DNA of 5,076 nucleotides from Clostridia bacterium (lineage in GTDB: Bacteria; Bacillota; Clostridia; Saccharofermentanales; UBA5734), in the NCBI GenBank assembly GCA_017997315.1, contig JAGOFF010000178.1, forward strand, positions 1 to 5,076, written 5' to 3'. Each line of letters starts with the position of its first letter. Position 1 is the stretch's first letter. Under the pieces are notes generated by a model. It was not told the origin of the DNA. It made no database searches and saw only the letters and a list, made by a program, of their open reading frames with translations. The translations under genes were made by a program, and so were the position numbers. This document shows positions 1 through 5,076 of the stretch, piece by piece.

Positions 1-1323
1 GATCTCAACTGCGGAAACCTGTACGGCCACATCATGGAGGCCTTCAATGAGGGCGCGCTGAACGAGGATGACCTCCGGACCGCGGCGACCAACCTTATGA
101 CCATCCAGATGCGGCTCGGTTTCTTTGACAAGAACGTTCCGTTCGACAACATCCCTTATGACGAAGTCGACAGTCCGGAACACCGCGCCTTCAACTACGA
201 AGTGTCCGCCAAGAGCCTCGTCCTCCTGAAAAACCGCAACCGGACCCTCCCGTTGTCCGTCCGGAAGACCCGCACCATCGCGGTGATCGGACCCAACGCG
301 GACTCCCAGGGCGCGCTCAAGGGCAACTACCACGGAACCGCCGGCCGGTGGCACACCATCCTCGAGGGAGTCGCGGAAGCGTTCCCCAAAGCGAGGGTGC
401 TCTATTCCGAAGGCTGCCACATTTACAAGGACAAGGTACAGCCCCTCGGCCAGATCCGGGACCGTGACGCGGAGGTCGTCCAGCTGATCGGGATGGCGGA
501 CGCCGTCGTGCTGGCCGTCGGGCTGGACGAATTCCTCGAAGGCGAAGAAGGCGACGCGGGCAACGCGTATGCCTCCGGCGACAAGAAGGATCTGCTCCTT
601 CCCTCTCCGCAGCGGCATCTCATCTCGATCGCCTGCGACAAAGCCAACGAACTCGGGAAACCGGTGATCATCGTGAACGTCGCGGGCAGTTCCATCGACC
701 TGCTGGACGGAAACGACAAGGCCGACGCCATCGTGCAGGCGTTCTATCCCGGCGCGGAGGGCGGCCGCGCGATCGGCGACCTGCTCCGCGGGGATTTCAG
801 CCCCTCCGGTCGCCTCCCGGTCACGTTCTACTCCAACACGAATACGATCCCGGACTTCACGGATTACTCGATGGAGAACCGGACCTACCGTTTCCTTCAT
901 GAAAAGCCGCTGTATCCCTTCGGATACGGATTGTCGTACACCACATTCGAGTACGACACGCCGAAAACGACCTCCCGTAAAGTCGGCATCGGGCAAGGAC
1001 TGGGGGTCAAGGTCAAGGTCACGAACACCGGCAAGAAAACCGGTGACGAGATCGTCCAGGTCTACGTACGGATCACGGACGCTCCGGTACGCGTCCCGAA
1101 CTTCCAGCTGTGCGGATTCAAGCGCGTCACGCTCGAACCCGGCGAAACCAAGCAGGTCGAGTGCCCGATCGATCCGGCCTCGCTGCAGATCGTGCTGGAG
1201 GACGGGCGCCGGGTCGGCCATGCCGGCCGGTTCGAGCTCTTTGTCGGCGGTTCGCAGCCGGATGCGCTGAGTACGGAACTGACAGGCAAAGCGGTCCGTA
1301 AAGTGGAGTTCCAGGTCCAGTAA
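1..1323 (+). CDS. Glycoside hydrolase family 3 beta-glycosidase (beta-glucosidase/beta-xylosidase type), 5'-truncated by the window edge
   Basis: The frame is open from base 1 to the TAA at 1321-1323, giving 440 residues. GH3 enzymes of this architecture are usually about 700-800 residues, so the N-terminal (beta/alpha)8 barrel with the Asp nucleophile lies upstream of the window. The fragment opens with DLNCG, the segment that follows the nucleophile region in xylosidase-like GH3 proteins. Next comes the alpha/beta sandwich domain: SLVLLKN at about 214-234, IAVIGPNAD at about 277-303, and GLDEFLEGEEGD at about 520-555, whose Glu cluster probably supplies the acid/base residue, followed by LLLPSPQ near 595. 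GRLPVTFY (about 811-834) and YPFGYGLSYTTFEY (about 913-954) mark the end of this domain. A fibronectin III-like domain (VTNTGKKTGDEIVQVYV and onward, about 1018-1320) completes it. GH3 enzymes remove terminal beta-linked glucose or xylose from oligosaccharides; which sugar cannot be read from this part. The first Met codon at 34 is internal, not the start. Export cannot be judged without the N-terminus. Confidence 0.95.
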   Translation, partial: DLNCGNLYGHIMEAFNEGALNEDDLRTAATNLMTIQMRLGFFDKNVPFDNIPYDEVDSPEHRAFNYEVSAKSLVLLKNRNRTLPLSVRKTRTIAVIGPNADSQGALKGNYHGTAGRWHTILEGVAEAFPKARVLYSEGCHIYKDKVQPLGQIRDRDAEVVQLIGMADAVVLAVGLDEFLEGEEGDAGNAYASGDKKDLLLPSPQRHLISIACDKANELGKPVIIVNVAGSSIDLLDGNDKADAIVQAFYPGAEGGRAIGDLLRGDFSPSGRLPVTFYSNTNTIPDFTDYSMENRTYRFLHEKPLYPFGYGLSYTTFEYDTPKTTSRKVGIGQGLGVKVKVTNTGKKTGDEIVQVYVRITDAPVRVPNFQLCGFKRVTLEPGETKQVECPIDPASLQIVLEDGRRVGHAGRFELFVGGSQPDALSTELTGKAVRKVEFQVQ

Positions 1324-1344
1324 CCCATATCCCTGCAGATGCAG

Positions 1345-1383
1345 ACCGGCCGCCCGCTGAAACATCGCGGGCGGCCGGTTTTT
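1345..1383 (+). terminator. Rho-independent terminator of the GH3 gene
   Basis: A perfect 13-bp GC-rich inverted repeat (1345-1357 with 1367-1379) encloses a 9-base loop. A run of five T (1379-1383) overlaps the 3' end of the stem on the plus strand. It begins 21 bases after the GH3 stop codon. In the opposite direction the hairpin is followed by CTGCAT rather than T residues, so it should act mainly on plus-strand transcripts. It may still protect the 3' end of the convergent hydrogenase mRNA, whose stop codon lies 18 bases away. Confidence 0.9.
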
Positions 1384-1400
1384 GCTTTCAGTCGGACCGT

Positions 1401-4400
1401 TCAGGACGGATCGTCGTCTTCGTACCGGTGGAGGGCTTGTCCCGCATCCCCCGCCAGGCTGCGGAACACGTCACCGATCAGGGATTCAGGAATCCGGCGG
1501 CCGTCGAGGGTGATGTGGATGCCTTCCGGATGGTCCTCCCGCAGGCGGATGGTCCGTATGCGCATGTATGAGTCCATTTTCAGGCTCGTGACCAGCCGCG
1601 TGAGGCTGTGGAAAAGTTCATCCGCCCCGTGGCGGGAGCAGGAATCGCATACGCAGATCGTCAGTTCGCTGGACAGGAACGCGGAATCGCTCCGGCGGAC
1701 GGGAACCGCCGCGTTTCCGGCCCGTGCGGGCTTGTATGCGGTGTGCAGCAGCCGATGGGCGATCGGGGAGTTGGGCTCTCCGATGAACTCCCGGTACAGC
1801 CGGAGGATATCCGGATTCTCCTGTGACCTGCGCAAGGTCGACGTCCGGTCGATGTCGACCAGCACGCGCTGCCGGCGATCCATGTCCCCCGCCTTCTCCG
1901 GCACCGGATGTCCGGCGCCGCAGATACATCCGCCGGGGCAGGCCATCACCTCGATGAGATCATATCCGACGTCTTCCCCGTCGAGGATTCTGCGCACGAT
2001 CGGCTCCGCGTTCCGCAGCCCGCTGATCACGGCGACACGGATCAGGCTGCCGCCCGCTTCGACGGCCGCTTCCTTGACCCCCTCGAATCCCCGGATCTCC
2101 GCGAATTCCAGTCCATCCCCGCGAACCTCTCCGGTCAGCCGCTCCACCGCCATGCGGAGAGCGGCCTCGGCAACGCCGCCGGAAGCGCCGAACAGGATTC
2201 CCGCGCCCGAGACATGCCGGTACGGTTCATCGAAGAGCGCCGGTTCGACCGTGTCGGTATCGATCATGGCCAACCGCACCATCTCCAGCATTTCCGAGGA
2301 AGTCAGCACCGCATCCACATCCCGCACGCCCTCCGGAGCGAATTCCGGCCGGGCGGCTTCGGACTTCTTGGCCATGCACGGAACAATGGATACGACATAC
2401 AGGTCTTCCCGGGAAATCCCGGCCATCCGTCCGAAATGGTTCTTGACCACCGACCCCATCATCATCTGCGGGGACTTGCAGCTGGACAGATGCGGAATGA
2501 GAGCGGGATAACGGCGTTCGACGAAGTTCACCCAGCCCGGACAGCAGCTGGTAAACTGGGGCAAAGCGCTGCCTAGCGCTTTGCCCCTGGGAGTTTCGCC
2601 CTCGGGCGAAACTCCGCCACTACTTATCTCATGCGCGTTCCCCCTGAGAGTTTCGCCCTCAATTATCTCAGATGCTTTTCCCTGACTCCCTATCTCAAGC
2701 GACTTGACCCGGTTGCCGCTGTCCGCTTCCTGTTCTTTTGCCGCGGCGATACGGGTCAGGAATTCGGTGGTTTCCTCCACCACGGTCAGGTCGGCCGCAA
2801 ATGCGAAGTCGAACACCCGGTCGAAACCGAGCTTTTTCAACAGTCCGGCCATGAATCCGGAAGCCTGGTCGAACGGAATGCCGAAATGCGAGGACACCAC
2901 GCTGCGGACGGCGGGAGCGACGAACGCGACCACCGTCTTGGCCGGGTCGTGGATCGCGCGGAACACTTTTCCGCGTTCGCGGCGGTAGTCCAGCGCCCCG
3001 CAGGGACAGGCGTTGACGCACTGTCCGCAACTGACGCAATCGGTTTCCTGCAGTTGCCGGCCGTCCCGGGTGCCGACCAGCTGCCGGCCGTCCTTCATGT
3101 AGAAGGCCAGGACGTCCGGGCCCTCGATCTCCGCGCAGGCCGCGATGCAGCGGCCGCAGGAAATGCACTTGTTGGGATCGCGCATGATGTACGGGTGGTC
3201 GTCGATGACCGGAAAATACGGGCGCTCATGCACAGGCTTGACGAACTCGATCCCGTGAGCGGTCGCTTCCTTCCGCAGGGCGCAGTCGTACCGTTCGGTG
3301 CAGCCGCAGCGCAGGCAGCGCCGCGCCTCCCTCCGGGCTTCGTCCTCCGGGAGTGCCCGCTCCACCTCGTCGAATCCGGATACGCGGCGGTCCGGCGACA
3401 GCTGCGGCTGTCTGGCGCGCGCCAGACGGGGCATCTCCTCGAACGCCCAGCGGGGCAGATCCTCGAGGGAGCCTCGGCTGCAGCTATAGTCTTCGTGCCC
3501 CGTACGCACATAGCCCAACCGCAGATAGCAGTCCATCGCCTCCGCGGCATGCCGCCCGGCCGCCACCGCCTGGATGACGGTCGAGGGGCCGGTCACGCAG
3601 TCGCCACCCGCGAACACGTTGGATTCGGATGTTTGGGCGGTCCGGCCGTCGATCTCGATGTCGCCCCACTTGTTGAGCCGGACCGGCAGATCGTGGTACA
3701 AAAACTGGGTGTTGGTGCTCTGGCCGATCGCTCCGATGATCGTATCCGCCGCCAGCGGAACATCGCTTCCCTCGACCGGAACCGGACGACGGCGCCCGGA
3801 CCGGTCCTCGGGACCGAGCGTCATCCGCATGCAGTGCAGCACCTTGCGGCCGTTCTCGGTCACGATGCGCGACGGCGCCATCAAGAATTGCAGCTGGACC
3901 CCTTCGCGTTCCGCTTCCTCGATCTCCTGCGGTTCGGCAGGCATTTCGTCCCGGGTACGACGGTAGACCAGCTGTACGGTGCGGGCCCCTTTGCGCAGTG
4001 CGGTACGCGCGCAGTCGACCGCGGTATTGCCGCCACCCACGACCACGACGTCGCATCCGGTGCAGGTGTCCATCCCTTTTGCTTCCTGCTCGAGGTACCG
4101 GATTCCCTGCCATACTCCGTCCAGGTTCTCCCCCTCGATCTGGAGCGGGGTCGGTTGCCAGGATCCGATCGCCAGGTAGACCACGTCAAAATCGTGCCGG
4201 AGGTCTTCGAGACGCAAATGGGTTCCGAGCGCCTTTCCGGTAACGATCCGCACCCCGGTCTCCCGGATGCTCCGGATTTCCCGGTCCAGTGCTTCCTTGG
4301 GCAGCCGATAGGCGGGGATGCCGTACCGCATCATCCCGCCCGGTTCGGGCTGCCGGTCGAACACCGTGACCTCATGGCCGAGGATTGCGCTGTAGTAGGC

Positions 4401-5054
4401 GGCGGTAAGTCCGGACGGTCCGGCTCCGACGACCGCGATCCGCCGTCCCGTGGACGGGGCGCACCGGGGAATCCAAGGAGTCTCCCTCGCCAGGTCCCAG
4501 TCCGCGGCGAACCGCTTGACCGCATTGATCGCAACGGGCTCGTCCACAAGATTGCGGCGGCAGGCCGCCTCGCAGGGATGGGGACAGACCCGTCCGCAGA
4601 CGCTCGGAAACGGATTGTGTTCCTTGATGACACGGACCGCGGCCTCGTGGTTCCCGTTGCCTACCTGACGGAGAAAGCCCTGGATGTCGATGTTGGCGGG
4701 ACATGTGGTCACGCAGGGCGCGACACAGTCCGCGTTGTGGTCGGACAGAAGCTGTTCCAGGCGGATCTTGCGGTAATGTTCCAGACGCGGGGTTGCGGTG
4801 TGGATGACCATTCCCTCGCGGACCGGAGTCTGGCAGGACTTGACGTCCCGTTCCGCCAGACCTTCTCCGCACAGCGTGACGACACACAATCCGCAGTTGC
4901 CGTATGAACGGTCCAGACGGATGTCGTGGCACAGGTGCGGGATGGGGATGTCTTCCTGGAGCAAGGCCTGGAGGATGGTCAACCCTTCATAGACGAGAAC
5001 TTCGCGATCATTGACGGTTACAGGAAAGCGGCGGCGTCCGGATAGATTTTCCAT
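1401..5054 (-). CDS. Modular [FeFe]-hydrogenase fused to a GltD/NfnB-like NAD(P)H:flavin oxidoreductase (1217 aa)
   Basis: Predicted cytoplasmic enzyme linking NAD(P)H to H+/H2; no signal peptide is seen. Domains in order: [2Fe-2S] ferredoxin (about 10-85; C42, C54, C57, C74); Fer4_20-like Fe-S domain (about 95-190; H106, C110, C114, C118, then C153, C157, C161, C165); FAD Rossmann GAGPSG (210-215); NAD(P)H Rossmann GGGNTA (340-345) followed by YRR (364-366), suggesting NADPH; second FAD signature FAGGD (481-485); four-Cys linker (C580, C583, C585, C591); two [4Fe-4S] motifs (C630/633/636/640 and C673/676/679/683); and the H-cluster domain. H-cluster L1 is TSCCPGW (835-841), L2 VPCMAKKSE (891-899), L3 EVMACPGGC (1035-1043). 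By alignment from memory to Clostridium pasteurianum CpI, cluster ligands are C838, C893, C1039, C1043 and the proton path is C837, E761, S857, E764. A small-subunit-like segment (about 1058-1107) and a 108-residue extension follow. The start ATG at 5052-5054 has an AAGGAG 10 bases upstream, but the frame stays open to the window edge. An insertion of about 56 residues precedes L1. It may belong to the glutamate-synthase-linked type (HydDB group A2); this is unverified. Confidence 0.93.
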   Translation of the reverse strand: MENLSGRRRFPVTVNDREVLVYEGLTILQALLQEDIPIPHLCHDIRLDRSYGNCGLCVVTLCGEGLAERDVKSCQTPVREGMVIHTATPRLEHYRKIRLEQLLSDHNADCVAPCVTTCPANIDIQGFLRQVGNGNHEAAVRVIKEHNPFPSVCGRVCPHPCEAACRRNLVDEPVAINAVKRFAADWDLARETPWIPRCAPSTGRRIAVVGAGPSGLTAAYYSAILGHEVTVFDRQPEPGGMMRYGIPAYRLPKEALDREIRSIRETGVRIVTGKALGTHLRLEDLRHDFDVVYLAIGSWQPTPLQIEGENLDGVWQGIRYLEQEAKGMDTCTGCDVVVVGGGNTAVDCARTALRKGARTVQLVYRRTRDEMPAEPQEIEEAEREGVQLQFLMAPSRIVTENGRKVLHCMRMTLGPEDRSGRRRPVPVEGSDVPLAADTIIGAIGQSTNTQFLYHDLPVRLNKWGDIEIDGRTAQTSESNVFAGGDCVTGPSTVIQAVAAGRHAAEAMDCYLRLGYVRTGHEDYSCSRGSLEDLPRWAFEEMPRLARARQPQLSPDRRVSGFDEVERALPEDEARREARRCLRCGCTERYDCALRKEATAHGIEFVKPVHERPYFPVIDDHPYIMRDPNKCISCGRCIAACAEIEGPDVLAFYMKDGRQLVGTRDGRQLQETDCVSCGQCVNACPCGALDYRRERGKVFRAIHDPAKTVVAFVAPAVRSVVSSHFGIPFDQASGFMAGLLKKLGFDRVFDFAFAADLTVVEETTEFLTRIAAAKEQEADSGNRVKSLEIGSQGKASEIIEGETLRGNAHEISSGGVSPEGETPRGKALGSALPQFTSCCPGWVNFVERRYPALIPHLSSCKSPQMMMGSVVKNHFGRMAGISREDLYVVSIVPCMAKKSEAARPEFAPEGVRDVDAVLTSSEMLEMVRLAMIDTDTVEPALFDEPYRHVSGAGILFGASGGVAEAALRMAVERLTGEVRGDGLEFAEIRGFEGVKEAAVEAGGSLIRVAVISGLRNAEPIVRRILDGEDVGYDLIEVMACPGGCICGAGHPVPEKAGDMDRRQRVLVDIDRTSTLRRSQENPDILRLYREFIGEPNSPIAHRLLHTAYKPARAGNAAVPVRRSDSAFLSSELTICVCDSCSRHGADELFHSLTRLVTSLKMDSYMRIRTIRLREDHPEGIHITLDGRRIPESLIGDVFRSLAGDAGQALHRYEDDDPS
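1404..1727 (-). other. C-terminal extension of the hydrogenase with C-x-C-x2-C motif, possibly a degenerate thioredoxin-like ferredoxin
   Basis: CpI-type hydrogenases end close to the position equivalent to residue 1109 here (ILHFKYKK in CpI, LLHTAYKP here), leaving an extra 108 residues. The extension has a charged linker, then a beta-strand-like SELTICVCDSC with C1134, C1136 and C1139. A helix-like stretch and IHITLDGRRIP (about 1179-1189) follow. The order strand, Cys, helix, strand, ITLDG resembles thioredoxin-like [2Fe-2S] ferredoxins of the NuoE/HydC kind, but the second Cys pair expected before ITLDG is absent (REDHPEG). Either the cluster is lost, it is bound differently, or this is another fold. 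Confidence 0.45.
2558..2587. repeat. Perfect 13-bp inverted repeat with 4-base loop
   Basis: The left arm 2558-2570 (GGGGCAAAGCGCT) is the exact reverse complement of 2575-2587, with loop GCCT. It encodes residues 823-833 of the hydrogenase (RGKALGSALPQ), ending just before TSCCPGW. No T run follows on either strand, so it is not an intrinsic terminator, although the mRNA could fold into a stable hairpin here. Confidence 0.9.
2590..2615. repeat. Perfect 12-bp inverted repeat, nearly no loop
   Basis: The arm 2590-2601 (GGAGTTTCGCCC) is the exact reverse complement of 2604-2615, with only two bases between, so the hairpin loop would open to about four bases. It lies two bases beyond the neighbouring 13-bp palindrome and encodes residues 814-822 (GVSPEGETP). 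Neither side has a T run. The two abutting palindromes resemble a paired REP/BIME-type unit. Confidence 0.9.
2591..2660. repeat. 13-base direct repeat, two copies 57 bases apart
   Basis: GAGTTTCGCCCTC occurs at 2591-2603 and again at 2648-2660. The offset of 57 bases is exactly 19 codons, so both copies are read in the same frame on the minus strand and give the peptide EGET at 799-802 and 818-821. The first copy is part of the 12-bp palindrome; the second lacks the matching right arm and is flanked instead by a 6-bp pair (CTGAGA 2644-2649 with TCTCAG 2666-2671). Confidence 0.85.
2625..2697. repeat. Three in-frame copies of TATCTCA
   Basis: TATCTCA occurs at 2625-2631, 2664-2670 and 2691-2697, with offsets of 39 and 27 bases, both multiples of three. 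On the coding strand the copies read TGAGATA and contribute the recurring Glu-Ile (EI) dipeptides at about 787-788, 796-797 and 809-810. This looks like a degenerate, frame-preserving tandem array joined to the palindromes. Confidence 0.7.
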
Positions 5055-5064
5055 GTTATATTCG

Positions 5065-5070
5065 CTCCTT
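5065..5070 (-). promoter_or_regulatory. Shine-Dalgarno sequence of the hydrogenase gene
   Basis: Read on the minus strand this is AAGGAG, 10 bases before the ATG at 5052-5054. It decides the start: the reading frame has no stop between this ATG and the window edge, so without this site a longer N-terminus could not be excluded. The first ferredoxin beta strand begins about ten residues after this Met, which fits a complete N-terminus. The promoter lies outside the window. Confidence 0.75.
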
Positions 5071-5076
5071 GAATAG

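Larger units (their letters stand above)
2558..2697. repeat. Palindrome and direct-repeat patch inside the hydrogenase coding sequence (in-frame insertion)
   Basis: This stretch packs two perfect palindromes, a 13-base direct repeat and three copies of TATCTCA into 140 bases, unlike the rest of the gene. It encodes roughly residues 786-833, with an irregular repeated peptide: EGETLRGNA (799-807) and EGETPRGKA (818-826), plus the related GKASEI and GNAHEI. In CpI only about nine residues separate the helix carrying the proton-path glutamates from TSCCPGW; here about 65 do (770-834). The patch therefore makes up most of an insertion of about 56 residues, probably a surface loop. The frame stays open throughout. 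Origin as a REP-like or Rickettsia-palindromic-element-like mobile repeat is inference; a local tandem expansion is the alternative. Confidence 0.75.

Noticed and set aside
1339..2511. Plus-strand open frame of 390 codons, and another at 1908-2576
   Set aside because: The first starts inside the terminator region; both are antisense to the H-cluster domain, are Ser/Arg/Pro-rich shadows and lack family features.
2558..2615. Intrinsic terminators or attenuator inside the hydrogenase gene
   Set aside because: The two hairpins are strong but neither is followed by a T run on either strand, and the coding frame continues into the essential L1 motif.
2591..2697. CRISPR-like array
   Set aside because: Repeats are only 7-13 bases, unevenly spaced, and lie within a conserved coding frame with no unique spacers of uniform size.
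2631..4907. Long open frame of 758 codons on the plus strand, opposite the hydrogenase
   Set aside because: It is fully antisense to a gene with strong domain evidence, its translation shows no recognisable motif and a low-complexity Arg/Gly/Asp-rich composition, and GC-rich genes commonly leave antisense frames open.
1401..5054. Fusion as an assembly or frameshift artefact
   Set aside because: The frame is continuous for 1217 codons, the domain junctions are smooth, and the order of modules makes sense as an electron path.
1..5054. GH3 gene and hydrogenase as one functional unit
   Set aside because: They are convergent, separated by a terminator, and share no visible regulatory element.

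Overview
The window holds two convergent genes and little else. It looks like chromosomal DNA of a GC-rich, strictly anaerobic, carbohydrate-fermenting bacterium such as a gut, rumen or sediment dweller. The evidence is a plant-glycan-type family 3 glycoside hydrolase next to an [FeFe]-hydrogenase, an oxygen-sensitive enzyme of fermentative hydrogen metabolism. The phylum cannot be fixed from the sequence alone; anaerobic Firmicutes, Spirochaetota, Bacteroidota and Lentisphaerota/Verrucomicrobiota-type lineages all remain possible.

Layout: positions 1-1323 (+) are the C-terminal 440 codons of a GH3 beta-glycosidase whose N-terminal barrel lies outside the window. Positions 1324-1400 are a 77-base convergent intergenic gap with a strong intrinsic terminator (13-bp perfect stem plus T run) for the GH3 gene. 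Positions 1401-5054 (-) are one uninterrupted 1217-codon gene. It encodes a modular fusion: [2Fe-2S] ferredoxin, Cys-rich Fer4_20-type [4Fe-4S] domain, GltD/NfnB-like FAD and NAD(P)H oxidoreductase, four-Cys linker, two [4Fe-4S] ferredoxin motifs, [FeFe]-hydrogenase H-cluster domain, small-subunit-like segment and a C-terminal Cys-containing extension. A Shine-Dalgarno sequence for it lies at the right edge.

The most unusual local structure is a patch of short palindromes and direct repeats at about 2558-2697, inside the hydrogenase reading frame. It encodes most of an extra segment of about 56 residues just before the L1 H-cluster motif. All repeat spacings are multiples of three and the frame stays open, so it looks like a repeat element tolerated as a peptide insertion.

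The two genes do not form an operon. Their only visible link is metabolic: sugar release feeds fermentation, and the hydrogenase would exchange electrons between NAD(P)H and protons/H2. Hydrogenase maturation genes (hydE, hydF, hydG) are not in the window.
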